Shown here piece after piece: positions 7,568 to 16,390 of a stretch of 39,019 bases of DNA. The notes beneath the pieces were generated by a model. The model was not told where the DNA came from, did not search any database, and saw nothing but the letters and a program-made list of their open reading frames with translations. How positions within the stretch are numbered: position 1 is the first letter of the stretch; every line of letters starts with the position of its first letter. The translations under genes and the position numbers were made by a program. The DNA comes from an uncultured Clostridia bacterium (GTDB lineage: Bacteria; Bacillota; Clostridia; TANB77; CAG-465): assembly GCA_947631415.1 (NCBI GenBank), contig CANRLG010000009.1:1-39019 (forward strand). The letters are read 5' to 3'.

Positions 7568-9647
7568 GCTGTCTCTGAAAAATATGAAAAAAAGTATAAA
7601 GGATTTTGCAATATATTTTTTAACACTAGTTTTAGGTGTAGCTATTTTTTATATGTTTAATTCATTAGATAGTCAACAAGCAATGCTTGAAGTTTCTCAA
7701 TCTACAAGACAAATTATAAAACTAATGTTAGGTATGCTTGGATTTGTTTCTGTGTTTGTAGCAATAGTATTAGGACTGTTAATCGTGTATGCAAATAATT
7801 TCTTAATAAATAGGAGAAAAAAAGAATTTGGTATATACATGACACTTGGAATGGGGAAAAGACAAATATCTAAAGTTATTTTACTAGAAACTTTGCTAGT
7901 TGGAATAATGTCCCTTGCAGTTGGACTGGTAATTGGTATATTTGCATCACAGTTTATGTCTATACTTGTTGCAAAATTGTTCGAAGCAGATATGTCTAAA
8001 TTTCACTTTGTATTTTCAAAAGAAGCATGTATAAAAACTTGTATATATTTTGCAGTGATGTATCTTGCTGTTATGATTTTTAATACAATGACAATTTCTA
8101 GATATAAATTAATTAACTTATTAAATGCTACAAAGAAAAATGAAAAAGTAAAGATGAAAAATCCTTTTTTAGCCGTTTTTGTATTTTTGTTTGGTAGTAC
8201 AATTCTTGGATATGCTTATTGGAAGGTAACAGCAGATGTACATTCAATAAATACAGCAGAAAAGATGCTACCTCCTATTATTATGGGAATTATTGGAACG
8301 ATATTAACTTTTTGGTCTTTATCTGGTTTTATAATAACTCTCATTCAAAAAATGAAAAATATCTATTTTAAAGGAACAAATATGTTTGTTCTAAGACAAA
8401 TAAATAATAAAATAAACACAACTGTTGTGAGTATGAGTGTTATATGCATAATGCTATTTATGACAATTAGTATTTTATCTTCTAGTTTAGCTTTAAGAAA
8501 TACTATGCAAAGAGATTTAATAGAAATGACACCTGTTGATTTGAATTTGTATAAAACTGCTAATTTACCAGAAAGCTATATGAGTTATGGAAAAGAAATT
8601 AGACCTACAGAACAACAAATAGAAGATTCAAGACATCCTATTAAAGACACTTTAATAAATAATAACTTAGATATGAACGTACTAAAAGATGTTGTTGAAA
8701 TAGAAGTCTATGCTACAAATGATTTGACTTGGGAAACTTTTTTTGGAAATAAATTTGATGAAATTAAAAAGGAGTTTCCTGGCTTGGATTATGGAACAGC
8801 CGAAGAAATAGTAAAAATATCTGATTATAATAAAATGGCGAAATTGTATGGAATAAATGAATATCAACTAAATGAAGATGAATATATCATTCTTTGCGAT
8901 TTTGATAGTCAAAAAGAATTAAGAAATAGAGTATTAATTCAAGGAGACTACCCTCTTACTATTGCAGAAAAAGTATATAAGTCAAAATACAACGAATGTA
9001 AAGATGGATATATTACAATGTCAACAAGTCATACTAATACAGGAATTATTTTAGTACCAGATAATTGTCCTTTAACAGAGGAAATGAAAGAAATGTATCT
9101 ATTATCTGCAAACTATAATGCTACAACTGATGAAGGAAAAGAAGAAATAGAAAAAATATTTGTAGATAATGCAGATTCTTCAAATCTTATAAAATCATTA
9201 AACGATAATGGAATAGTAATTGATGGACTTACAAAAATTTCTATAATGGAAGCTAGTGTTGGACTTACAACAATAGCAGTATTTATTGCAATTTATTTGG
9301 GAATTGTGTTTTTGATAGCAAGTTCGGCAATTTTGTCATTAAAACAACTCACAGATAGTAGTGATAATAAACAAAGATATACTATTCTTAGAAAAATTGG
9401 CTGTGATGAAAAAATGATAAATAAAGCATTATTTAGACAAATAGGTATATTTTTTGGTGCACCTCTACTTTTGGCAATAATTCACTCTGTCTTTGGAATA
9501 AAATTTGCTCTAAGTTTATTATCAGGACTTGCTAAAGCAGATGAATTATTACCTTCGATTATAGTAACTGTTATTATAATAGGTGGCATATATGGTACAT
9601 ACTTCTTGGCTACATATTTTGAAAGTAAAAATATAATTAAAGAATAA
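7557..9647 (+). CDS. ABC transporter permease, BceB-like (FtsX family)
   Basis: The 696-aa membrane protein fits the BceB layout of ten predicted membrane helices: one near residues 18-35, an FtsX core near 55-170, further helices near 200-310, and a final FtsX block near 570-690. Between about residues 330 and 560 lies a large hydrophilic extracellular domain of some 230 residues, which in BceB-type permeases binds the peptide or its lipid target. Segments such as RRKKEFGIYMTLGM and QRYTILRKIGCDEKMI are typical FtsX coupling helices. It is the partner of the ATPase upstream. Which antibiotic is recognised cannot be predicted. Confidence 0.92.
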   Translation: MLFKLSLKNMKKSIKDFAIYFLTLVLGVAIFYMFNSLDSQQAMLEVSQSTRQIIKLMLGMLGFVSVFVAIVLGLLIVYANNFLINRRKKEFGIYMTLGMGKRQISKVILLETLLVGIMSLAVGLVIGIFASQFMSILVAKLFEADMSKFHFVFSKEACIKTCIYFAVMYLAVMIFNTMTISRYKLINLLNATKKNEKVKMKNPFLAVFVFLFGSTILGYAYWKVTADVHSINTAEKMLPPIIMGIIGTILTFWSLSGFIITLIQKMKNIYFKGTNMFVLRQINNKINTTVVSMSVICIMLFMTISILSSSLALRNTMQRDLIEMTPVDLNLYKTANLPESYMSYGKEIRPTEQQIEDSRHPIKDTLINNNLDMNVLKDVVEIEVYATNDLTWETFFGNKFDEIKKEFPGLDYGTAEEIVKISDYNKMAKLYGINEYQLNEDEYIILCDFDSQKELRNRVLIQGDYPLTIAEKVYKSKYNECKDGYITMSTSHTNTGIILVPDNCPLTEEMKEMYLLSANYNATTDEGKEEIEKIFVDNADSSNLIKSLNDNGIVIDGLTKISIMEASVGLTTIAVFIAIYLGIVFLIASSAILSLKQLTDSSDNKQRYTILRKIGCDEKMINKALFRQIGIFFGAPLLLAIIHSVFGIKFALSLLSGLAKADELLPSIIVTVIIIGGIYGTYFLATYFESKNIIKE

Positions 9648-9695
9648 AAAAATTTCTTTAAAAATAATACCATAACAGGAAAGTTGGTGGTAAAT

Positions 9696-10388
9696 GTGAA
9701 GTTTGTTAAAAATTTTTTTGTAACTACATTTATTTTGGCTTTTTGTATTGCAGTATACATTATAGCGAGTGGCTATATTATGTATAAAGAGGCAATAGAA
9801 ATTACCCCACTAGATGAAAAAGTTACAATCATTAGACAAAAGGAATATTATACGAATAGAAATGAAATACCTCAAATGTATATTAATGCACTAATATCTG
9901 TTGAAGACCATAGATTTTATGAACATGGTGGAATTGATGTTGTATCAATTTGTAGAGCACTAGTAAATGATTTGAAAGCAATGGATTTTGTTGAAGGTGG
10001 AAGTACCATAACTCAACAACTTGCTAAAAATATGTATTTTACTCAGGAGAAGAAACTTAGTAGGAAGATAGCAGAACTGTTTATGGCATTTAAAATAGAG
10101 GAAAATTATGATAAGGATGAGATACTTGAATTGTACATTAATACAAGCTATTATGGTGATGGGTATTATACACTTAAAGAGGCAGCATATGGCTATTTTA
10201 ACAAAATACCAAGTGCTATGACAGATTATGAATGCATACTTCTTGCAGGAATACCAAATGCACCATCTATATATGCACCTACAAAAAATCCTGACCTTGC
10301 AAGGCAAAGACAGTTACAAGTTATATCTAAAATGATTAAATATGGATATCTAACGAAGGAAGAAGCTTTGAAGATTATAGATTTTTAG
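9696..10388 (+). CDS. Monofunctional peptidoglycan transglycosylase (GT51)
   Basis: The ORF track starts at TTG 9684, but GTG 9696 (giving MKFVKNFF) has a GGTGG ribosome binding site at 9686-9690; the start is uncertain. An N-terminal membrane anchor (about residues 4-26) precedes a GT51 domain that polymerises lipid II. Motifs visible are VEDHRFYEHGGID (catalytic Glu), EGGSTITQQLAKN, RKIAELFMAFKIE and KDEILELYINTSYYG. No transpeptidase domain follows. With about 230 residues it is the size of MtgA-like enzymes. It begins about 50 bases after the BceB-like permease with no terminator between, so cell-wall synthesis is probably co-induced with the peptide-antibiotic module. Confidence 0.9.
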   Translation: MKFVKNFFVTTFILAFCIAVYIIASGYIMYKEAIEITPLDEKVTIIRQKEYYTNRNEIPQMYINALISVEDHRFYEHGGIDVVSICRALVNDLKAMDFVEGGSTITQQLAKNMYFTQEKKLSRKIAELFMAFKIEENYDKDEILELYINTSYYGDGYYTLKEAAYGYFNKIPSAMTDYECILLAGIPNAPSIYAPTKNPDLARQRQLQVISKMIKYGYLTKEEALKIIDF

Positions 10389-10395
10389 TAATTTT

Positions 10396-10448
10396 AAGTT
10401 TAGAAGAATATTGTAATTTGATTATTACGTTCTTCTAAACTTTTTTTT
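10396..10448 (+). terminator. Intrinsic terminator after the transglycosylase gene
   Basis: AAGTTTAGAAGAA (10396-10408) pairs with TTCTTCTAAACTT (10430-10442) across a 21-base loop, followed by a run of T (10441-10448). Confidence 0.8.
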
Positions 10449-10519
10449 ATAAAAAATTTCATAAAAATAAAGTATTAGTTTTTATGAAAAATATTGAGTT
10501 GATGTATGGAAAGCTTTTA

Positions 10520-10548
10520 TTGTAAATTGGCATTAATTATGATAAAAT
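10520..10548 (+). promoter_or_regulatory. Probable promoter of the MazG/DUF2075 cluster
   Basis: TTGTAA (10520-10525) and TAAAAT (10543-10548) are separated by 17 bases and lie just upstream of the MazG-like gene. Confidence 0.45.
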
Positions 10549-10584
10549 ATTGTCGAATATTGCGAAAAATGGGTGATAATAAAA

Positions 10585-10902
10585 ATGGAAGAATTAATAA
10601 AGAAGATATATCAATTTAACGAAGAGAGAGATTGGGATAAATTTCATACACCAGATAATCTAGCAAAGTCTATTTCAATTGAGGCAGGAGAATTATTAGA
10701 ATGTTTTCAATGGAATGCAGAAGGTTATGATAAGGAAGAAGTGTGTGAAGAATTAGCAGATGTATTTACGTATTGTATTCAAATGGCAATGAAATTGGAA
10801 GTAGATCCAATAGAAATAGTATTAAAAAAATTGGAAAAAACAAAGAAAAAGTATCCGATAGAAAAGGCAAAAGGAGTAAGTACAAAATATAATAAGTTAT
10901 AA
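10585..10902 (+). CDS. MazG-like nucleotide pyrophosphohydrolase
   Basis: The product is 105 aa from ATG 10585. The track starts at GTG 10573, but GGGTGAT at 10571-10577 sits at ribosome-binding distance from the ATG. The all-alpha NTP-PPase fold is shown by EAGELLECFQW near residues 35-45 followed by EELADVFTYC near 57-66, the E-x-x-E ... E-x-x-D metal-binding set of MazG/RS21-C6 dimers. These enzymes hydrolyse non-canonical or excess NTPs to NMP and PPi. It is the first gene of the cluster and ends 19 bases before the GIY-YIG gene. Adjacent MazG-like and GIY-YIG/DUF2075 genes suggest nucleotide-pool control in phage defence, which is inference. Confidence 0.85.
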   Translation: MEELIKKIYQFNEERDWDKFHTPDNLAKSISIEAGELLECFQWNAEGYDKEEVCEELADVFTYCIQMAMKLEVDPIEIVLKKLEKTKKKYPIEKAKGVSTKYNKL

Positions 10903-10921
10903 ATAGAAAAGTGGTGAAATA

Positions 10922-11344
10922 ATGGTAGCGGAGCCAATTGTTGAAAAAATAAAAGATAATATACAGTCTTTAAACTTATTTGAAAATGAAATAATGAAGT
11001 CAGATGATGAGAAAAAGAAAGATATTATGATGAATTTTCCTGTAGTTTATATTCATAATTGGAAGGATAATGAACAATATGAAGTGTATGTAGGAGAGTC
11101 AAACAATATTTTGCAAAGAACAAAGCAACATTATAATGAAATAGGAAACAATAATGAGTGGCAACATAATTTAGTAAATGAAAGTGCAAGTTTATATGTG
11201 ATTGGACATGAACATTTTAACAAATCTATGACAATGGACATTGAAACAAAGTTAATTCATTATTTAACAAGTGTTGAAAGTATAAAAAAGTACATAATGG
11301 TAGATATAATCCTCAAAATCATTATTATATGTGGGAAGAGCTAA
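10922..11344 (+). CDS. GIY-YIG nuclease domain, N-terminal part of a frameshifted GIY-YIG/DUF2075 protein
   Basis: The 140-aa reading frame carries a GIY-YIG endonuclease domain: VYI at residues 42-44, YVG at 56-58, and the catalytic Arg in QRTKQH near 66. After residue 123 (SIKK) the frame continues as a hydrophobic nonsense tail, YIMVDIILKII. A -1 shift at A-AAA-AAG (11284-11290) instead gives VHNGRYNPQNHYYMWEEL, which runs directly into the DUF2075 ORF at 11329. As I recall, GIY-YIG and DUF2075 are normally fused in one protein of about 600 residues; the joined product here would be about 611 aa. Either ribosomes slip at this canonical heptamer or one A was lost. Confidence 0.85.
   Translation: MVAEPIVEKIKDNIQSLNLFENEIMKSDDEKKKDIMMNFPVVYIHNWKDNEQYEVYVGESNNILQRTKQHYNEIGNNNEWQHNLVNESASLYVIGHEHFNKSMTMDIETKLIHYLTSVESIKKYIMVDIILKIIIICGKS
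11284..11290 (+). other. Slippery heptamer A-AAA-AAG at the GIY-YIG/DUF2075 junction
   Basis: In the GIY-YIG frame the codons are ATA-AAA-AAG-TAC, so A-AAA-AAG has the X-XXY-YYZ arrangement used for -1 ribosomal frameshifting in bacteria. Shifting -1 here restores the fusion exactly. A weak downstream ATAATG/CATTAT pairing exists, but no strong stimulatory hairpin is obvious. A deletion in an A run would look the same. Confidence 0.6.
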
Positions 11345-12756
11345 ATGAAATATTTTCAAAAATTTGGAAAAAGCTTAGAAAAGATAATAAAGAAATATTT
11401 CCTTTAGAAGATACTATCAGGGATTCTGCAATATTTAAAGCTTCACCACTACATAAACTTACAGAAGAACAACAAAAAGCTAAGGATAAAATCTTAGAAA
11501 AAATATTTAATATTTTGAAAGAGAACAGTAGAGATCAGCTCATTTTTATTGAAGGTGAAGCTGGAACAGGTAAAACAGTATTAAATAGTAGCACATTTTA
11601 TGAATTATACTGTAGATATATAGAGGTAGAAAATAATAGTTTAAAAAATGAAATTCCACGTTTTTTTCTACTAGTAAATCATGATGAGCAAATAACAGTA
11701 TATAGACAAATTTTTGATAAACTAGGAATTACCGATAAATATGGACAAGTAATTGAAAAACCTACATCTTTTATAAATAATCATTCAGTTGATAATCCAG
11801 TAGATGTTGTTTTTATTGATGAAGCACATTTGTTATTAACACAAGGAAAGCAATCTTATAGAGGAGAAAATCAATTAAAAGATATTTTAGACAGAGCTAA
11901 GGTGGTAATTGTAATGTTTGATGAAGAACAAGTCTTAACTACTGAGCAATATTGGGAATATGAAAATATTCAAAAATATAGAAATAAAGCTTTAAAAAAT
12001 GATAATTATTTAAAATTAGAAAATCAACTAAGAATGAATGCCAATGAAAAAGTTATAGATTGGATAAACTCATTTACTAAAGATGGAGTAATAAAAAATA
12101 TGCCAAATGATTTAGGTGATTATGATATAAAGATTTTTGATAGTCCTGCAAAATTATATAATAATATTAAGAAAAAAGCCTCAAAAAGTGAAAGTAAATT
12201 ATCAAGAGTTATTGCAACCTATGATTGGCCATATGTAAAAAATAATCATGAAAACTGTGAAGATAAATATTGGGAAGTTAGAATAGGCAAATGGCATAAA
12301 CCTTGGAATAGAGAATTAGAAAATGAATTAGATAGAAGAGAAAAAATGAATATAAAAACTCTAGCATGGGCGGAACAACCTCAAACCATTAATGAAGTTG
12401 GTTCAACATATACAATTCAAGGATTTGATTTAAATTATGCTGGAGTAATTCTCGGGCCATCAGTAAAATATAGGAATGGACATATTGTTTTCGACCCAAG
12501 TGAAAGTTGTAATAAAAAAGCAATTAGAAACAGAACTTTGTCTAATGGAACTTCATGTAAATTTGGCGAAGAATTACTTAGACATGAAGTAAGAGTTCTT
12601 ATGACACGTGGAGTTAACGGATTATACATTTATGCATGTGATAATGAACTAAGGGAACAATTAAAAAAATGTACTGGTAATTATTTTAAATATAAATTAG
12701 ATGATAGTAAAGAATATTTAAACGTTGCTGAAGATGAAGAAAAATACATATGCTAA
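11329..12756 (+). CDS. DUF2075 (Schlafen group 3-like) helicase, C-terminal part of the GIY-YIG fusion
   Basis: The open frame extends back to about 11290, and the annotated ATG 11329 has no convincing ribosome binding site, so it is better read as the C-terminal part of the preceding GIY-YIG gene. It is a superfamily 1-like DNA/RNA helicase: Walker A EGEAGTGKT near residue 75, Walker B FIDEAHLLL near 163, motif III/IV-like ENQLRMNANE, a QGFDLNYAGV segment (motif V) and a motif VI-like VRVLMTRGVNGLYIY. The end, YLNVAEDEEKY, resembles the end of the second DUF2075 protein in this cluster (LRVAEENEEY), which marks them as paralogs. It probably moves on nucleic acid that the GIY-YIG nuclease then cuts. 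Confidence 0.88.
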   Translation: MWEELNEIFSKIWKKLRKDNKEIFPLEDTIRDSAIFKASPLHKLTEEQQKAKDKILEKIFNILKENSRDQLIFIEGEAGTGKTVLNSSTFYELYCRYIEVENNSLKNEIPRFFLLVNHDEQITVYRQIFDKLGITDKYGQVIEKPTSFINNHSVDNPVDVVFIDEAHLLLTQGKQSYRGENQLKDILDRAKVVIVMFDEEQVLTTEQYWEYENIQKYRNKALKNDNYLKLENQLRMNANEKVIDWINSFTKDGVIKNMPNDLGDYDIKIFDSPAKLYNNIKKKASKSESKLSRVIATYDWPYVKNNHENCEDKYWEVRIGKWHKPWNRELENELDRREKMNIKTLAWAEQPQTINEVGSTYTIQGFDLNYAGVILGPSVKYRNGHIVFDPSESCNKKAIRNRTLSNGTSCKFGEELLRHEVRVLMTRGVNGLYIYACDNELREQLKKCTGNYFKYKLDDSKEYLNVAEDEEKYIC

Positions 12757-12777
12757 TAAATTGTTGGAGGGTATAAA

Positions 12778-14217
12778 ATGGAGATAATGGATATTATAGA
12801 ATGGATAAAAGATGTAAAAAATCTTAATCTGATAAAAGCTGAAAATAAAGAATTACATGAGAAAATAGAAACACTAGGAATTGATTCATATGAAGAATCC
12901 CAAAAAAGAGTGGCTGAAAATGAAGAAATTTTAAGAGTGAAAGAGGATGAAATTCAAAAGAGACAACAAGAAATAGATATAAAAGAACTAGAAGTAATGG
13001 AATTAAATAATAAAATAGATAGCAAAAATAAGCAAATTAATACTAGTATTAATAAAATATCAAGAAATAAAGAACTATATAAAAGTATTGAATATTCTAT
13101 AAATAATTTTTTAAATTCATATTTAGATGTAAAAGATTATAAAATAGGTAGTTATCAAGAAAATGAAATAGAAGAATTATGTCCTTCTGTAATAACAAAA
13201 TTAAATGCCATGAATGTTCCTGATTTAAAAAAAGCATATAAAGAAAACGAAAAACAGATAGATAAATTATTAGAATTATATTCTAATAGATATACAACAA
13301 AAGCCAATCGTACAATATACAATTTAATGGTAATAGCATTAAGAGCTGAACTTCAAAATATATTAAATGATCTAAAATACAATAAACTACAAGATTCAAT
13401 AGATAAATTAAAAACAATAACAAATAAGTATTTAAAAATTGCTGGGGAAGGAAACCAAAGTATTTTACCTACGTTAACGAAATTTATTGGAGAAATAGAA
13501 TATTTATTTATAAATGCAGTTAAGATAGAATATAACTATTATGTAAAAAAAGAACAAGCCAAACAAGAACAGCAAGCAATAAGAGAAAAAATGAGGCAAG
13601 AAGTAGAAGAAAGAAAAGCTTTAGAAATTGAGCGAAAAAAAGTTGAACAAGAAGAACAGAAGTATAAAAATGAGCTGATAAAAATAAACGAAGATATGAA
13701 AAATTCACAAGATAATGCAGAAATTGAAAAATTAAAAGCCAAAATAATAGAACTTCAATCTAAACTATCTGATGTGGCTATAAAAAAGAATGATATTATA
13801 AACTTACAAAATGGAAAAGCAGGTACAGTTTATATAATTAGTAATATTGGTGCTTTTGGTGAAAATGTATTTAAAATAGGAATGACTAGAAGAATTGATC
13901 CTCAAGATAGAGTAAATGAATTAGGAGATGCAAGTGTTCCTTTTAAATTTGATGTACATAGTTTTATTTTTTCAGAAGATGCTGTTGCTTTAGAAAGTAA
14001 ATTACATGAAATTTTAAATTCTAATAGGATTAATAAAGTAAATAGAAGAAAAGAATTTTTTAAGATAAATATTGAAGAACTAGAAAAAATAGTAAGAGAA
14101 ATTGATCCGACAGCAGAATTTAATATGACAATGATGGCGGATGAATATAGAGAATCGTTGTCATCAGATGTTGTCTATACAGATGATGCTATAGTGGAAT
14201 TTACAGATGAAGAATAA
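12778..14217 (+). CDS. DUF4041-type coiled-coil protein with T5orf172 (GIY-YIG-like) nuclease domain
   Basis: The 479-aa protein opens with a long coiled coil (about residues 10-100), then a DUF4041-like helical region (about 100-240), a second charged coiled coil (about 260-340), and a C-terminal T5orf172/Mug113 domain. The last begins GTVYIISNIG near 350 and has FKIGMTRR near 366, followed by RVNELGDASVPF and a conserved Glu in ALESKLHEIL. T5orf172 domains are GIY-YIG relatives found in phage and defence proteins. It starts 21 bases after the DUF2075 gene with TTGGAGGG upstream and is clearly cotranscribed. It adds a second GIY-YIG-type nuclease. Its in-frame ATA-AAA-AAG at 13780-13788 is not associated with a frame break. 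Confidence 0.82.
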   Translation: MEIMDIIEWIKDVKNLNLIKAENKELHEKIETLGIDSYEESQKRVAENEEILRVKEDEIQKRQQEIDIKELEVMELNNKIDSKNKQINTSINKISRNKELYKSIEYSINNFLNSYLDVKDYKIGSYQENEIEELCPSVITKLNAMNVPDLKKAYKENEKQIDKLLELYSNRYTTKANRTIYNLMVIALRAELQNILNDLKYNKLQDSIDKLKTITNKYLKIAGEGNQSILPTLTKFIGEIEYLFINAVKIEYNYYVKKEQAKQEQQAIREKMRQEVEERKALEIERKKVEQEEQKYKNELIKINEDMKNSQDNAEIEKLKAKIIELQSKLSDVAIKKNDIINLQNGKAGTVYIISNIGAFGENVFKIGMTRRIDPQDRVNELGDASVPFKFDVHSFIFSEDAVALESKLHEILNSNRINKVNRRKEFFKINIEELEKIVREIDPTAEFNMTMMADEYRESLSSDVVYTDDAIVEFTDEE

Positions 14218-14343
14218 AATGCAAAAAGAAAAAATAATAATCTAGGTTCTATTGAAATTAGCAAATGGAAATAATGATGGCAAAAAAGAAGCTAAACGAA
14301 GACTTAATAAAAACACTTAATATATTAGTGGAGGAAAAATATT

Positions 14344-16299
14344 ATGATTATATATGAGTCAACAAAAGAAATGTTTGTAGAAGATGTTATTGAAGATAAG
14401 ATAGAAGGAGTTATAGATCAGAAGTTCTTTGAGAGGATGGGATACCATACATCTGAGTCAGAGAGAAATGCGTGGAACAACTCTATGTTATATATGATGA
14501 AGGTATTGATAGATAATAATATACCATCAAATGCTGGAATTGCAATTGAATTTAAAATTCCAAATACTTCTAAAAGGGTTGATTTTATAATTACAGGTAA
14601 AGATGATAAATGTAAGAATACTGCAATTATAGTGGAACTTAAGCAATGGACAGAAGCTAAGTTAGTTGAGGGAAAAGATGGAATTGTGCAAACATATACT
14701 GGACATGCACTAAGGGAGGTAGCTCATCCATCATATCAAGCTTGGTCTTACGCAACTACTATAGAGGATTATAATGAAACAGTTCAAAATAGACAAATAG
14801 ACTTACATCCATGTGTATATCTTCATAATTATTTAGCAGTTACTCCTCCAACTTTATTATCAGATAATTATAAGTATTATTTAGAAAAGGCACCTGCTTT
14901 TATAAAAGGTGAAGTAGACAAACTAAGAAATTTTATAAATAAATATATAAAATATGGTGATGATAAAGAAACATTATATATGATTGAAAATGGTAAAATA
15001 AGACCTTCTAAATCATTACAAGATGCATTATCAAGTATGTTGAAAGGTAATGATGAATTTGTCATGATAGATGATCAAAAACTTGTGTTTGAAACTGCAT
15101 TAATTATGGCAAGAAAATCATATAGAGATGGAAATAAAAGAGTTTTGATTGTAAAAGGAGGACCAGGGACAGGAAAATCTGTTTTAGCTGTTAATTTGTT
15201 GGTTAAATTAACTAATGAAAATATGGTTTGTGCATATGTTACGAAAAATGCAGCACCTAGAAATGTATATGCTACCAAATTAAGTGGCGACTTCAAAAAA
15301 ACAAGAATAAATAATTTGTTTAAAGGATCAGGTTCATTTGTAGATTCTGCTGAGAATGAATATGATGTATTAATTGTTGATGAAGCACATAGACTAAATG
15401 CCAAGTCTGGAATGTTTCAAAATTTAGGAGAAAATCAGATAAAAGAGATTATTAAGACTTCAAAATTTTCAATATTCTTTATAGATGAGTCGCAGAGAGT
15501 GACTTTAAAAGATATTGGAAGTATAGATGAAATACAAAAATATATTAGACAAGCTAATGCAGAATATGAAATAATGGAATTAGAATCTCAATTTAGATGT
15601 AATGGCTCAGATGGATATATAGCATGGCTTGATGATGTTTTACAAATAAGGAATACAGCTAACAGCGATAGTTTTGATTTGGATTATGATATTAGAGTGT
15701 GTGATACACCAAATGAAGTGAGAGATTTAATTTTTGAAAAAAATAAAATAAATAATAAAGCAAGATTACTTGCTGGATATTGTTGGAATTGGATTGCTGA
15801 TGGAAAAAATAAGTCAAATGTTTATGATATAACTATTCCAGAACATGAATTTGCAATGAGTTGGAATTTGGGAAATAGTCAAACTTGGGCAATTGATCCA
15901 GAATCAGTTAATGAAATAGGTTGTATACATACTGCACAAGGATTAGAATTTGATTATGTTGGAGTAATTATTGGTAATGATTTAAGATATGAAAATGGTA
16001 AAATAGTGACAGATGTTACTGAAAGAGCAAAAACAGATCAATCTGTTAAAGGAATATATAAGATGTATCGACAAAATTTTGATAAAGCAGAGAAAGTAGC
16101 AGATGAAATAATTAAAAATACATATAGAACTCTACTAACAAGAGGTCAAAAAGGATGTTATATATATTGCACAAATAAAGAATTATCTGAATATTTAAAG
16201 AAAAGATTAAATCAAAATAATAAAAATACTTATAGTATTGGTTATAATAAAAAGCTTAGTCATTTAAGGGTAGCAGAAGAAAATGAAGAATATGAATAA
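14344..16299 (+). CDS. PD-(D/E)XK nuclease - DUF2075 helicase fusion
   Basis: The 651-aa protein joins an N-terminal restriction-endonuclease-fold domain to a DUF2075 helicase. In the nuclease, D80 (in KRVDFIITG) and E98-x-K100 (in IIVELKQW) form the D...ExK site. The helicase has Walker A GGPGTGKS near residue 273, DEAH Walker B in VLIVDEAHRLN near 345, SQFRCNG near 415, HTAQGLEFDYVGV (motif V) near 535 and LLTRGQKGCYIYC (motif VI) near 598. Apart from its different nuclease it parallels the GIY-YIG/DUF2075 gene two positions upstream and shares the same C-terminal tail. The ribosome binding site is GTGGAGG. The 126-base upstream gap holds no convincing gene. Confidence 0.88.
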   Translation: MIIYESTKEMFVEDVIEDKIEGVIDQKFFERMGYHTSESERNAWNNSMLYMMKVLIDNNIPSNAGIAIEFKIPNTSKRVDFIITGKDDKCKNTAIIVELKQWTEAKLVEGKDGIVQTYTGHALREVAHPSYQAWSYATTIEDYNETVQNRQIDLHPCVYLHNYLAVTPPTLLSDNYKYYLEKAPAFIKGEVDKLRNFINKYIKYGDDKETLYMIENGKIRPSKSLQDALSSMLKGNDEFVMIDDQKLVFETALIMARKSYRDGNKRVLIVKGGPGTGKSVLAVNLLVKLTNENMVCAYVTKNAAPRNVYATKLSGDFKKTRINNLFKGSGSFVDSAENEYDVLIVDEAHRLNAKSGMFQNLGENQIKEIIKTSKFSIFFIDESQRVTLKDIGSIDEIQKYIRQANAEYEIMELESQFRCNGSDGYIAWLDDVLQIRNTANSDSFDLDYDIRVCDTPNEVRDLIFEKNKINNKARLLAGYCWNWIADGKNKSNVYDITIPEHEFAMSWNLGNSQTWAIDPESVNEIGCIHTAQGLEFDYVGVIIGNDLRYENGKIVTDVTERAKTDQSVKGIYKMYRQNFDKAEKVADEIIKNTYRTLLTRGQKGCYIYCTNKELSEYLKKRLNQNNKNTYSIGYNKKLSHLRVAEENEEYE

Positions 16300-16345
16300 A
16301 TGAAAAATTATAAGAAAAATATGTATAAAATAATTAATGTACAAA

Positions 16346-16370
16346 AGTAAAATAATGATTTAATTTTACT
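16346..16370 (+). promoter_or_regulatory. Stem-loop just before the HEPN-like gene
   Basis: AGTAAAAT (16346-16353) and ATTTTACT (16363-16370) form a perfect 8-bp stem with a 9-base loop, ending ten bases before the GGAGGG ribosome binding site. There is no T run, so a terminator is unlikely; a translational or transcriptional control element is possible. Confidence 0.35.
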
Positions 16371-16390
16371 GTATTTATATGGAGGGATCA

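Noticed and set aside
9482-9760. Reverse-strand 92-aa ORF across the permease/transglycosylase junction
   Set aside because: Antisense shadow of two well supported genes.
14218-14343. Short open strings between the T5orf172 and second DUF2075 genes (GKKEAKRRLNKNT; a 30-codon ATG frame)
   Set aside because: No ribosome binding site, too short, and the composition is expected by chance in A-rich DNA.
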